Origin: Alentia gelatinosa
Lineage: Eukaryota > Annelida > Polychaeta > Phyllodocida > Polynoidae
Direction of reading: 5' to 3'
Assembly (NCBI GenBank): GCA_950022655.1
Contig: OX465582.1
Coordinates: forward strand, 90,301,801-90,365,800
Length of the DNA stretch: 64,000 nt
Below the pieces are notes generated by a model. That model saw only the letters and a list, made by a program, of their open reading frames with translations, did no database searches and was not told the DNA's origin. The translations under genes were made by a program, and so were the position numbers. Below are positions 51,117 to 61,520 of the stretch, in pieces; the stretch's first letter is position 1; the number at the start of each line of letters is the position of its first letter.

Positions 51117-53290
51117 CTAGTTAGCTTCTTATCCTGAACTATAGTTAGAGCGATTTTTGCTTTAGCATCATCAAAATGAGCCCTAGACAGGGCGTCTGCC
51201 AGTACTAAGTTGATTCCAGGCTCGTGAGTTATAGTAATTTCAATGTCATGGAGCGCCTCGATCAGCGCAACTTCGCGTGCGCAGGCAGCTAGGACAGTGT
51301 CCTTTGTGCGACCTGTTGTTAGAGCATAGGCTGCCGCGATGTTGTCAGTTAGAATGTTCACAGTATATCCCCTACTGTTCCGCGGGAGGAGGGACTTGAC
51401 TGCCAGAAGGCAGTTTACTGCTTCTATTTGTGATATGTGGTGGCCCTGTGCGTATGCTTCCGGGACTTGTATGCTATAATACTGCCCCGTGCTCTCGCAG
51501 AAACCGCCCATCCCCCTGGGGCATGCATCACACTCGATGCATATTGATGGTCGCTCTTTCGTGATTAGCTTTTTGCCATTGGACTCAGAGGCGAAGTCCA
51601 CGAACCACTGTACATCTCGCTTTGCTTCTTGGGTGACTTCGATTGGTCCTTCATCAGCTTGGCGCAACATGTCTAAGAGCCGAGACATATAGCGCCTTGC
51701 TGGGGGAATGCACTGGCTCACATGGTTTAGCCTGCCGCATAGACTTTGTAGCTGGGTCTTGGTTGCACGTCGTAGATTACTCCATATCTCGCATTCATCT
51801 ATGATTGCGCAGAGTTTATCAGGTGGTATGGTGATTTCCATGTCGATACTATCGAAAGTCATGCCGAGCCATGTGAGGCGTGTCGTGGGAAAGACTGACT
51901 TATCTGGGGCGATGTCGACGCCAAGGACTTCGCACAGGGTCTCGAAACCCGTGAAGGATTGTACTGCCTGTGTGAACGAGGAATGGACACCGACGAAATC
52001 GTCCACATATGCCATTGTAGGCACATGATATTGTGTGTTCATCACCCAGCAGATAGCGTTGGACACCCTCTGCTGGGCACCCCCCGAAAACCTGCAGCCA
52101 AACGATGGGCAGATGTCCACATAAGTGTTACCGTTATGGCGCAGGCCCAGGAGGGGGTAGTCGAGGGGGTCCACGCGGAGTTGGCGATAGGCCCGTTGTA
52201 GGTCCGCCTTCCACATAAGTGCACCACGGCCGGCGTTTCGTATTAACTCGGCCAGGTCGGCAACAGATGGAAGGGTGTATGAGGCCTCCGATCCCTGGAA
52301 CCAGTTCTTTGGGATGCCATCATTGACACTGCCTCCCTTAGGATAGCTTAGGTCCATGATGACACGGCGATCTGACGAACCGGGCTTCGGCCTGGTCAAC
52401 AGAGGGCTGTAGTGGGTCCACGGAGCAAATGGGTCATCCTTAAAAGGCCCCAACATTGCTCCCATGCTTGTTTCCTTCCATATGAACTTTTCCACGGCTT
52501 GAGGATGGGCTTCTGCGCTTGCATGGTTCTTGTTTGTTGAAACTGGAAGCTGGGCTGCCGCATATGATGACGGCCACCCATATCGCAGGAACTGTACCAT
52601 GGTTTTATCGTGATAGTCCTTCAGCATTAGATCCCAATTTTCACATCTCATGTTCGATGGGATTTGGATCTTTGCCACCAAATAGTTAGGCAGGCCCGTG
52701 CTCTTGACTTTCTTATACATCTCCATGTAGTTAGGTGAAACGATGTTCGAAGCAGCAGAGGGGTAGGGCCAGTGTCTGACCACCATTTTCATATACTGCT
52801 TAGGATGTATCTTCAAAGCGTTATCTGGATGCTCGAGTGGGCCCGTTACGCCTCGGTCGTCTTTTTGATTCGGTTCCCGGTACGGGAAACTGCACCCCCG
52901 TTTCTTAATAGGGGTGCTGGTGGCAGGGTGTTCGCGTTGAGTATCACAGTTTGATTCCTCCAGGGTCGTGCCATCCTGGTCCGTTGGGCCTATGTTGGAG
53001 AGTCCGAATGAGAGATGTAGACTCCCTCGAGCTGGCTCGGGCCCTCCCGCGCATAGTGAGTGGTAGCTGGGGCGCTGTTCCTCCTGTGGCGCGATGATGA
53101 CCTCCTCCAGGGGTGTCTCATCCTCTCCAGGCTGTGTTGGGTGCACGCCTCGATGCTGCATAGGCTTAATTCCCTTCTGCTCCAAGCAGACCTCCCCGTG
53201 GGTGAGAGGCGTCGAGCCGAAACCCCCCGACAGGCGGGGGTCCCGGGCCCGGCGTAGGGTGCCGCAACAAATGACCATTTGGATTCGCAC
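51074..53290 (-). CDS. Ngaro reverse transcriptase-RNase H polyprotein
   Basis: Copies element RNA into DNA and removes the RNA strand. An acidic/charged N-terminal linker covers residues 1-180, and a DIRS-specific pre-RT block lies at 198-240 (TGLPNYLVAKIQIPS, FLRYGWP). In the RT core, block KPGSSDRRVIMDLS is at 302-315, catalytic Asp in KADLQRAY (D363), FGCRFSGGAQQR (397-408) and the active-site YVDD at 428-431 (DNA 51998-52009). RNase H spans about 583-705 with the four acidic residues D588 (IECDA), E623 (QIEA), D649 (LTDN) and D699 (LADALSR). It ends at a stop 40 bases into the recombinase frame. The first in-frame codon after the upstream stop is near 53296 and no ATG is at its start (first ATG is codon 5). 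The true N-terminus may be joined by frameshift to the upstream minus-strand frame 53619-53290. It keeps an uninterrupted 738 codons, which argues for recent activity. Confidence 0.96.
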   Translation of the reverse strand: MRIQMVICCGTLRRARDPRLSGGFGSTPLTHGEVCLEQKGIKPMQHRGVHPTQPGEDETPLEEVIIAPQEEQRPSYHSLCAGGPEPARGSLHLSFGLSNIGPTDQDGTTLEESNCDTQREHPATSTPIKKRGCSFPYREPNQKDDRGVTGPLEHPDNALKIHPKQYMKMVVRHWPYPSAASNIVSPNYMEMYKKVKSTGLPNYLVAKIQIPSNMRCENWDLMLKDYHDKTMVQFLRYGWPSSYAAAQLPVSTNKNHASAEAHPQAVEKFIWKETSMGAMLGPFKDDPFAPWTHYSPLLTRPKPGSSDRRVIMDLSYPKGGSVNDGIPKNWFQGSEASYTLPSVADLAELIRNAGRGALMWKADLQRAYRQLRVDPLDYPLLGLRHNGNTYVDICPSFGCRFSGGAQQRVSNAICWVMNTQYHVPTMAYVDDFVGVHSSFTQAVQSFTGFETLCEVLGVDIAPDKSVFPTTRLTWLGMTFDSIDMEITIPPDKLCAIIDECEIWSNLRRATKTQLQSLCGRLNHVSQCIPPARRYMSRLLDMLRQADEGPIEVTQEAKRDVQWFVDFASESNGKKLITKERPSICIECDACPRGMGGFCESTGQYYSIQVPEAYAQGHHISQIEAVNCLLAVKSLLPRNSRGYTVNILTDNIAAAYALTTGRTKDTVLAACAREVALIEALHDIEITITHEPGINLVLADALSRAHFDDAKAKIALTIVQDKKLTRCSTVELKYVLSPT

Positions 53291-53619
53291 ACATTTTTAG
53301 GAACCTGCGAATATATATATTTCATGGTTTCTAAGACCGGTACAGTAAAGGCTGTGTCCATAGGTCCACTATTCGTAGTAGTAGAGTCGCATATGTCACC
53401 CGTGACCAGCCGGCAGCAGCGCGTGTTGCGCATGCGGTGTGGTCTGTTTACCTTTCTTGTGTTTACATTAGCATTGTTTACAAACATACGCACGTGGCGT
53501 CGGTGACTACAGTGTCCACCTGAACAACCTCGTTTTTTGCATACAACATTCACATTAGAAGTACTAACAATTCTGTTACTTACATCGTTCATTTGCACTC
53601 TGTCGCTGTTATAAAACAC
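53280..53619 (-). CDS. Linker ORF between gag and RT (possible RT N-terminal extension)
   Basis: A minus-strand frame opens at 53619 and stays open past 53290, where the RT frame takes over. Its first 110 codons include a Cys/His-rich stretch (VCKKRGCSGGHCSHRRH and NTRCC). This could be a zinc-binding linker, but I do not recognise a named domain. The open frame continues in the wrong phase inside the RT gene, which is probably shadow. It may be the N-terminus of the RT polyprotein reached by a frameshift, or degenerate spacer. Confidence 0.4.
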
Positions 53620-53651
53620 TCTAGTTTTGAAACGCTGGCGAGTTTTTCTAT

Positions 53652-54752
53652 TTACTGTCCAAACCCCGCCTGGTGTTGTTGAGCTGATCCTGATGTGCGG
53701 CAGTTTGCTTTGCTATGTGGATACATAGCGGCCTTCCCGGACAGACATGCGCTGCATATATGAAGGCGGCGTACACCGCCCACGACATGATGGCTGGTCT
53801 CCGGGCATTCTCCTGACTGGAATTGAGAGCATGGCGGTCCGGGCCTTGCTCGCGCGACATGCGGCTGCATGTCGATCATCCCGGGTTGTCTCGCTGTTTT
53901 CTCTTGCTGCTTTGCCTGCTTGTCTTGTCGGTGTAATGAGACGTGAGCCAGTCTTGTCTGTAGGTGGTCTATTTCGTATGTTGATGTCCAAGCGATCTTC
54001 CCATGGAAGACACGCTCACACACCTCCTCCGAGAACTGTCGTACGTTACTCCACTCGAAAGTGCGCGCATCGTCCATCAGATTCTCCAGGTGCAGTTGCA
54101 TCGCCTCACGAACTTCGTCGTCTGTGTTTCCCTTCATCAACTGCATAAACCCGTAAACATATTCCGGTATACTCAGATCATCGAGTGAGGTTTTAGTGCG
54201 TTTCGCCCCCCGGAACACAAAATGGTGTGGAGAAAATGCAGTACCTTTTACCTCCGGGTTTAGTGCCTGGCGCACTGCCTGGGCGACGCGATCCGCCGCT
54301 TCCTCGTGCAGCTGAAGGTCGGCTATCCTCTCCGGGTAGCTGTTCTCCGTAGCTATCATATTAGCGTGGTTTGGGTGTTGATATACTGCCTGGGGCCGCT
54401 GCCCTGTGCTTGACACGGACGAGCGGCGGTCTAAGTGCTGACGCCGTCCCTGCGGCGCCGGTGATCCCGAGTCGGTGTTTGTTTTGTCCTTCACAAGCTG
54501 AGACAGCATATGGGCAATTCCGTCCAGTCTTGTGTCGATGGAATTAACTCTTCCTTCCACTTGCCTGATGCATGACGCGTTATCCTTTGCAGTCGGCTTT
54601 TTTGGTGCACCGGTAGCTCCCCTCTGCGCGTCCGGCCCGCCATCTTGGATTTCTTGCATAGCTTCGTTCTGCATGGCTACAGATTTTATAATCCTCGTCA
54701 AGTTCCTTCTCTTTTTCTGCGTTGACCAAGGTTGCTTTCTCTGAAGTGGCAT
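53652..54752 (-). CDS. Ngaro Gag-like protein
   Basis: Structural/nucleic-acid-binding protein of the retrotransposon, likely forming the ribonucleoprotein particle. 366 residues starting at an ATG 60 bases downstream of repeat A1. The N-terminus is basic (QRKQPWSTQKKRRNLTR) followed by an alpha-helical, coiled-coil-prone region (about 15-95, with VEGRVNSIDTRLDGIAHMLS). A central domain at 150-285 includes FVFRGAKRTKTSLDDLSIPEY and the MKGNTDDEVREAMQLHLENL block. The C-terminus is Cys/His-rich (CSQFQSGEC, HH, HICSAC, HSKANC, about residues 310-355), a zinc-knuckle-like module of the type found in DIRS-group Gag. It is the first gene of the element. Sequence-level identification rests on position and the Cys/His tail. 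Confidence 0.82.
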   Translation of the reverse strand: MPLQRKQPWSTQKKRRNLTRIIKSVAMQNEAMQEIQDGGPDAQRGATGAPKKPTAKDNASCIRQVEGRVNSIDTRLDGIAHMLSQLVKDKTNTDSGSPAPQGRRQHLDRRSSVSSTGQRPQAVYQHPNHANMIATENSYPERIADLQLHEEAADRVAQAVRQALNPEVKGTAFSPHHFVFRGAKRTKTSLDDLSIPEYVYGFMQLMKGNTDDEVREAMQLHLENLMDDARTFEWSNVRQFSEEVCERVFHGKIAWTSTYEIDHLQTRLAHVSLHRQDKQAKQQEKTARQPGMIDMQPHVARARPGPPCSQFQSGECPETSHHVVGGVRRLHICSACLSGKAAMYPHSKANCRTSGSAQQHQAGFGQ

Positions 54753-54811
54753 TCCTTTGTACAGGTTTAGTGTAGTCGAGATTTTTGCACCGCGGATAAT
54801 AAATAAATAAA

Positions 54812-54975
54812 TAAATAAATATCGATAAATGAGAGTGTGTGTACACGTCCGTCGGGTGCAACAAGCTGGCGAGGACTGAAGATCATGTGACGTGGTAGTA
54901 GTACAAGTGAGGAAAAATTCCAGAAGAGGGCGCCAGCGTCGGAATTAATACCAATTTCCAATTAGTTAACAATTA
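54812..54975 (-). repeat. Ngaro split direct repeat A1 (5' end, likely promoter)
   Basis: 5' terminal repeat, identical to A2. Being upstream of gag on the minus strand it probably holds the promoter. It is followed by (TTTA)n at 54797-54820 on the minus strand. The outer end is TAATTGTTAACTAATTGG. Confidence 0.9.
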
Positions 54976-55503
54976 ACTTATACTCTACATGTCAATTATC
55001 ATTTACCTTATTACATTTCCTCATATTAATATCACATTAATATATCGTCCAATAAGGTCGACATAAAATTTTACTACCTTTTTACTACCATAAAATTCAA
55101 TAACATTTTATCTTCCCAAGCCCCTGCTTCTCTACTTTTATCCAGGGTAGGGGTAATGAGGTTACATCTTGGACTTCTTGCGGAAGTCAGTTCCAATTCA
55201 TCATTCCAAGATACATTGGGTTTTTCTTTAAAAAATTTGTTCCTGGACGCTTAAATCTAACATGTCTTTTAGTTTGAGCTCTAGTTCTAGGTTCTACTTC
55301 CACTTCAATAGTTTTTGCATATCTTTTATAATATAGTATTGGTAGGAAGGCGTTACCTGTCCCATAATTCATTTGGGCAGGGAACCAGTCTAGTTCTGAG
55401 CACTTTGAGGAGAATTTTTGTAACTTGTAACTGATAGATATACATTTTATATGGTAGTTTCCAGATATTCATTCCTGATATTTACGCAGTCAAATCAGGC
55501 ATA
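54976..55503. other. Unassigned stretch
   Basis: AT-rich. One phrase GGAAGGCGTTACCTGTCCCATAAT...GGGCAGGGAACCAGTCT (55347-55393) recurs in the foldback at 57176. Confidence 0.5.
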
Positions 55504-55645
55504 AGGCCCGTTTCCATTGGCAGACGAAAATGATATAGATTTTTGTAGTTCTACTAAAAGCCCATTTCCATTGGGCATCACTGATCTACAGTCAGTAGCC
55601 ACTGATGGACGTTTAACACTGCTGACGCGCAATGGAAATGGGCCT
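55504..55645. mobile_element. 142-bp F7 MITE with TA target duplication
   Basis: Ends AGGCCCGTTTCCATTGGC and GCGCAATGGAAATGGGCCT, flanked by TA at 55502-55503 and 55646-55647. The internal second pair CCCATTTCCATTGGGC and the CACTGATCTACAGTCAGTAG centre are shared with the 38 kb cluster. TA duplication and AGGCCC ends resemble the 30237-30520 element, which hints at a common transposase group (Tc1/mariner-like is one possibility). Confidence 0.85.
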
Positions 55646-56127
55646 TAACAATATCATAGACTTCCATCTTGTAGTAGATATGAACTTCCCAATCTATAAA
55701 TAAGCTATGTGTTCTATAACACTTGGACATCAACATATTCAATTTCTAGGAAATTTATATGGGTTTTACTTTTCAAGGTAAATTGTCCGATTTAAAATAG
55801 CGCGATTTTTTCTCAAAACCGCGATTTTCAAAACCGTCAAAACCGCGATCCCTCGAGCAATCACATGGACGAAAAAATAAAATCCATGAATTGTCCGATA
55901 TACCTTTAAATTCTCCTCTTTCAAATATGTCCCATATCCCCATCTCCCTTATTCTGTTCAAAGATGATAACTCAATGTCTTTACCCAAGCAGCTCCCACT
56001 TTCTATAGATTCTGGACCTGGAAAATGATCCCTCCTCATCCGATCAGTAAGAGAGCGATAGATTCTGAGCCTCTTTATCTGATTACTGTTTGTAATGATC
56101 GCTCGTGTTTATACCCTGATCCGACGT

Positions 56128-56914
56128 TATAGATTCACAGCCTGTCAATGTCAAAGTCCACCTCAGACCATAAAGCTCCATGTTTGAGGTGTCTGTCACG
56201 ATTTATGTGAATTCTGTGACAAAGTAGTATTGACGAGCTGAGAACGAGTGAGATCTTCTTATCTGTTCTTTATCTTATCGATAAAACAGCGAGCGATGTA
56301 AACTGTGACTCTCGTCTCCCACGTGATCTGCCAAGACTAGGGACTTGTTCAAGCGACACTTTATGTCATGGCAGCGCCATATTATGGGGCCTGTTTGATA
56401 ATCTAGGACCGTACATGTAGACCCTTCTCTATATGCCATAGAGAGCCAGGAACGATATTGGTCAACTTTATTCAACACTTATGGACGACCTTATGAACGG
56501 CTAATACTGTCTTAACAAATAGACTTAGATATCATTAAAAAATAACCCTAAAACGAGGTACAGAAGAGGGTATTCATGTAAGATCTTAAATTATTAAACG
56601 GGCTCCTAGTTCTCTGCCTCAAATAAACAATGGGACAGGTATCGCACTATTTAAGTGACCTTGAACTTACACTGGTTCCGGTCATTCTTTGTGGAGTGGT
56701 ATAGATTCACAGCCTGTCAATGTCACAGTCCACCTCAGACCATAAAGCTCCATGTTTGAGGAATCTGTCATGATTTACGTGAATTCTGTGACAAAGTAGT
56801 ATTGACGAGCTGAGAACGAGTGAGATCTTCTTATCTGTTCTTATCTTATCAATAAAACAGCGAGCGATGTAAACTGTGACTCTCATCCCCGACATGATCC
56901 CTGCATCTGCCATG
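56128..56914 (+). repeat. Direct duplication of about 205 bp (56128-56332 and 56699-56914)
   Basis: TATAGATTCACAGCCTGTCA through GATGTAAACTGTGACTCTC is present twice, about 570 bases apart, with few differences. The spacer contains CAATGGGACAGGT and GACCTTGAACTTAC blocks that recur at 57262-57312. Confidence 0.9.
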
Positions 56915-57175
56915 GCCATAGTCTGGAAGGCTGGGGGCCGTTGAGTGATAATTCTACGATACAAAAAAGTATCGTACAAGTCTCGTTGGTGCTAAAGCAT
57001 AAAAAAGAGTATGTCGTAGGCGTACTAGCCTTTGATAAGATGAGATTTTGAAATGTTGTAGATGGTGTAACATAAGAACTTGTTCAGGGAGAGAGGTTCT
57101 GCTGGTTTTCATTACCACTGCAAATCAGCAGGGAACCAGCGAAAGTTCAAGATCGACCACACATTGCTCTCGCTG

Positions 57176-57312
57176 GGCGTTACCTGTCCCATATCTAATT
57201 GGGGCAGGGAACCAGTCTATCATAGCGGCGCCATATATAAGACTGGTTCCCTGCCCAAATAAACAATGGGATAGGTCATGCACTATTTGGAGCGACCTTG
57301 AACTTACGCTGG
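57176..57312. mobile_element. Foldback repeat with GGGAACCAGTCT arms
   Basis: Arms GCGTTACCTGTCCCATATCT + AATTGGGGCAGGGAACCAGTCT are mirrored after a 20-base centre as AGACTGGTTCCCTGCCCAAA and ACAATGGGATAGGTCATGC. One half also occurs alone at 55347-55393, and the other at 56625-56690. Confidence 0.75.
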
Positions 57313-57319
57313 TTCCCTC

Positions 57320-59730
57320 GTCATTGTAAGTAGAGTGGCAAACCAGTACAACATCTCTCCCTCACGACATTCCCTGGATAACGTATAAATTTACATATGT
57401 TTACAATATTTTGTCTCTTAAATGCAGGCAGCCTTGATTTCACAATAGGTTGTTTATTGCATCTGGCAGTCATTAACCATCGAAACGTCTTTAAGGAAAC
57501 ACGGACTATAAGCCTATGATATTTTATTCATCGTTTTTTTTTCTGATGCGACAAATTCAGTAGCAATGTTTTTAATGAAGCTTCATGTCACGTCAGATAA
57601 TTCACCTTGAAAATTAAAACCCATGTTGTTTTCCCGGCAATTGAATCAGATGAACTCAAATTGCTGTAGAGCACATATAACTTCGCTGCAACACACGCTG
57701 TACGTCTTGGTTGATATATGTCGGGGAATAACTATCAGAGAAAAATAAAGCTTCATATCTAAAGACATGCACATAACCCTAACCCAAGCCTAACCTCATC
57801 CGAGAAATGCGATTATTCCGGATCTTTCAGGATTTCAGGATTTTTTGACATCCGAAGGATCATTCTTTGGATCAATGTTAATCCGAGGATAAAGTAAGCT
57901 CGCATAATAAAAAGGTCATGTCAGATTTTATTAGCATCGTTAGAAGTACAGGCCCCCTTACACCCCCGGAAACCCTTTTTCTGTATTTTTCATATTCGAT
58001 GCTTGCGAACCCTGTATCCAACCTTTCCCTAAGCCAACCCTAGAACCAGGCTCCCAAATGCTTTGACTAGCTTTACAAAGATTCTCATAACTTAGGCTGT
58101 AAAAAAGATACATATTTCCAAAAGGTAGCATATTAAACTAGAGATTATTGGCTTTATTGTCACAAATATTTTCAATTCATTGAGATAATTTATTTGTTTT
58201 CATTATTGACATATGTTCTTAAAAATCATGTTAAAAGTTAGGCAAAATGTCCAGAATATGAGTGAAGATTCCATAGAATTCCATGCGGAAGCAAAATCAA
58301 AACACAGTTTAACGAATAGTTCAACCTTTTATAACCATTTTGATGCCGCAATTTTCTTTGTTTTCATAGTAGAAGCCGAGACTTTTTTTTATGAAAATAG
58401 AAAATTAGCCAAAAGCCCCTTTTTGTGATATGTGCCATATGTCAAAGCACTGTTATGGCAGGCGGAAAATGGAGAAAAAGGGCTTGGTTGGAAATGGTGC
58501 AATATTTGTATATTTTAGTTTCAGAGAATGTTTTTCCTTAAGTTATTATTTACAAACAAATGTTGAATCAAACTAACTAGATATGCAGCACAAGTCAATT
58601 TATAAGATGTTTAGGGAAACCTTATTTTAATCCAGTTCCCAACATAGTCCTTCATATACATTCCTGACCTATAGTAAATAATCAAACTTTGATAATCTCT
58701 GCATGAAGATTGGTATATGACTCTGTCCGTTGTTTACACCCCGAAAACTGAACTCTCAACATAGCCTCGTCTCCAAATACCCTCAGAGACATAAAAACAT
58801 CAGAACGAGGCCGCCATAGCCACTATCCCTCTCCCTCATATAAAAACTAACATCTTATATTTTTTTAAAGTAAAGCCTTCTCCTGAGGCCCTGCTTTGTA
58901 CTCTACATTAATCTGAAAGGTTTTCACCAGAATTAATTGCGGGGAATCCGCCAATCTGACCAGTGTTTGAAAGGAGATGTAAGTAGACCTGAGCGATAAT
59001 TAGGGTACCTAGGGAGTTAATTCCCAATGAAGATCAGAGAGTGAAATCGCAGAAGTCGCGAGAAACATGAGAGTGGGCGAGAAGTAAGAAGGACTTAAGT
59101 AACAGAGGACAGGGTAAATCGGGCCAAAAAAGAGAAAGGGGGAACCCACCAAAATTAAATAAAAATAGGCGCTAAAGTCTGGTTGGGAAGAATCCGTTTG
59201 ATTAAAAATGCCTTGGTGTTTTTTAAGAGCTTGCAGCGTTTATTTCCAAATGCATATGAGTTACATGAATTCAAAGTGCAAATTCTGTTTTCCAATTTTT
59301 GGAAGAAGATATATTTTTGTTATGAATGTTGTGATTGAAAATATAACTTCATAAAGTTGTATTTATATTGGGGCTACAAGCCTTTTTTGTTTTTGTTTGA
59401 TAAAGCTTTATTTCTCATCTGTGATACAGATTTTCACGAGAAAAAAGGCATTTTAACATAATTACATCAAACTGGGAAAGTAAATCCGACTATAAGACAA
59501 CTGAGACGATGGAGTATGATTAAGTGTTTTTACGGTTCAAGATGATTTCAAGACGGTTCAAGACGATTTCTGCCAATGTTGCAAAAATGTCTTGAACTCT
59601 CTTTTTACTATTAACCTTCTTGATTGACGCAGGCAAGCGGTCTCATAAACGTGCCCCTCTGTAAACCGGTGATCTCTTGTATAAGGCATTGCTGAATTGG
59701 TGTTCTTCAAACCCAAACTTTTATCACTTC
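57320..59730. other. Long unassigned AT-rich stretch
   Basis: About 2.4 kb with no recognised repeat family of this window, no CpG island and no convincing exon. It is the longest apparently single-copy segment here, apart from short A/T-rich homopolymers. A short open frame at 58213-58428 has no recognisable domain. Confidence 0.5.
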
Positions 59731-59732
59731 TA

Positions 59733-60043
59733 TTCCTATATATATCTATGAGCGAACAACCTATGATTACCTAACGCTGTTGGGGGTGGAATAACTTTTG
59801 TTTTTTGCCCCGTTTTAAGTTTTTGCTGTCCAGGTTGAGGTTCATTGCCCAGGTTGACGTTCAGAGACGTTCGGTTTTTATCGATATTAGCCGATAATTG
59901 AAGGTATATAGGAATAGGGAATCCACGTACCGGTGGAAATAAGGGTCGGTAAGGCTTAAAAAAATTATTACCTCGTATGCCTTACCTCGTAACATTGACG
60001 TATTCCCACCGGAACATAGTTTCCCTCTATTATCATATAACTC
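59733..60043. mobile_element. Foldback element, TATATACC subclass (copy e)
   Basis: Module A (59733-59902) from TTCCTATATATATC to GAAGGTATATAGGAA, with CTGTTGGGGGTGGAATAAC and GGTTGACGTTCA as in the 43374 copy. Module B (59903-60043) has arms GGGAATCCACGTACCGGTGG.. / ..CCACCGGAACATAGTTTCCC. The centre is reduced. Confidence 0.75.
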
Positions 60044-60570
60044 TGTCAGTATGTTACACAAATACCAACCTCTGCTAGGGTATTGGCATTAAATAAATAC
60101 CAGCGAGTACGTACCAGTAGGGTTTATACATTTTATCTTAGAACCTCGCTTATCTAAGTCTAGATTATCCTCCACTTTAGCATTTCAAAATATCCGTTTG
60201 CTGTTTGTGCTGCATCGGCCATGACAGCATTTCAACATTTAAAAAAAGTCATGATCTTGCTCCCAATGGCCACATAGCCACTGGCGATAGTTCATAATCC
60301 TATCGTTAACATATATTATCATATACCTATATAGCCGAACGGCCATGAAATACTACCCACTTCTAAGGTTGCAGTATACATAATGTTTGGGCTCAATGAT
60401 TTTTAGTGAATAGGCTATGGAGCGATGACTTAGTGAGTGAATAAAATGGCGTTTTCTCATAAATTTTCGGTATTTGATTATACGAAAACGTTGTGACTGA
60501 GTCCGTAGGGATGCAGTTCCTGGCCTTGTGCACCATAAATACATGGTATAAGTGTACGTTTTCTATAATA

Positions 60571-60929
60571 CTTTACTATATACCCATGCCGTATATACTG
60601 TAAATATGCACCGTTTTGGCATATGACGTAAAAATACAGTACGGACCACTGGTCCGTACACTAAAATATGGACCACCTTGCCATACACGTTTATTAAGGT
60701 ATTGGTTGTTAAGCTAAATGAAATTAATGATTTTTTTAGAAATTTCGGGTATATGTAGTAATAGGAGAAAACGCCCTAACTGTGGCCGAACTATGTCTTA
60801 GTTCGAGGTCACCTGTGGTGGACGTTCGCCCCGACGCCGCAGGCGGAGGGGCGAACGTCCACCACAGGTGACCGAGAACTAAGACGTAGTTCTGGCCACA
60901 GTCAGGACGTTTTCTTATTATTACATACC
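60571..60929. mobile_element. Foldback element, TATATACC subclass (copy f)
   Basis: Module A (60571-60745) is bounded by TACTATATACCC and CGGGTATATGTAGTAATA and contains GTATATACTGTAAATATGCA as at 28380. Module B (60746-60929): arms of about 67 bp, GAAAACGCCCTAACTGTGGC.. / ..GGCCACAGTCAGGACGTTTTC, ending TTATTATTACATACC. The tip is CGACGCCGCAGGCGGAGG. Confidence 0.8.
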
Positions 60930-61250
60930 TTAATTCGATCAGAAACACGCCATTTAATAAGTCCAAGAGCCACAAACGCCCCATGTTGACACTGTCTGCT
61001 ACAAACCGGAAGTTGCGCAGGATCTGTGTGTCGCGCATGTGCGGTAGGCCGTCACTCGCACAGCGGATGTTTGGCCGCTATTTGGTACGGGTGCGGTTAG
61101 CAGAAGATACGATTGAAGAGCGTTAGGCGTGTATGGAGGCGGAGGCGCCAGGAACCAGCGTAAGGGTGTCTGTGCGTCCCCCGTTGCGGATCGTGTTGTT
61201 ATTATCGATGAATTTCGCATATTTGAGCAATTTAAACGGTGTCAGGTGAG
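60930..61250. promoter_or_regulatory. Candidate bidirectional promoter with short first exons
   Basis: CpG-rich single-copy DNA with ACCGGAAGT (61005-61013, ETS type) and CGCGCATGTGCGG (61032-61044, NRF1 type), a classic pairing at housekeeping promoters. On the plus strand an ATG at 61133 opens a frame of about 37 codons (start MEAEAPGTSVRVSVRPPLRI) running into GTGTCAG|GTGAGAG, a strong 5' splice-site match at about 61246. On the minus strand an ATG at 61038, with another at 60984 (MGRLWLLDLLNG...), opens a frame that reaches AAG|GTATGTAA at 60930. That donor is the end of the adjacent foldback element. Products are not recognised, and the genes' further exons would lie outside confident reach. 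Confidence 0.35.
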
Positions 61251-61520
61251 AGCCAAACGTTAGTTACCTCGACGAATGGTCATTACGCACTTGTACTCGC
61301 TACGGGGGGCCTGTATCGCGAGTTTCAAGTCGCGATTCGACGTCCTCCGACATGTTGACAGCGGTCGTGATGATGTCGAATACGCACGACTAGCGCGTTG
61401 CGTGGAGTTTGTTACATACACGTTAGAATCTTGCAGTGCGACAAAGTGCAGCATAGTGGGCCGGCGTCGCGATATACTACACCCCCGTGAGCGGGTAGTA
61501 TTTCACTGACGTTCGGCTAC

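Larger units (their letters stand above)
49589..54975 (-). mobile_element. Ngaro-type tyrosine-recombinase retrotransposon
   Basis: Read on the minus strand: A1 (54975-54812), gag, a linker ORF, RT-RNase H, tyrosine recombinase, B1 (50131-50012), A2 (50016-49853), a 144-bp spacer, B2 (49708-49589). A1 and A2 (164 bp) look identical, as do B1 and B2 (120 bp). B1 and A2 overlap by the pentamer AATTA (50012-50016). This A1...B1-A2-B2 split direct repeat order is the hallmark of the Ngaro branch of DIRS-like elements, as opposed to the inverted repeats of DIRS1. There is no target duplication, as expected for recombinase-mediated integration. Full-length, with identical repeats, suggests a recent insertion. 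Confidence 0.93.

Noticed and set aside
52990..53280. Second half of the minus-strand frame opened at 53619
   Set aside because: It overlaps the RT gene in another phase, and the RT frame is the one with the conserved protein.
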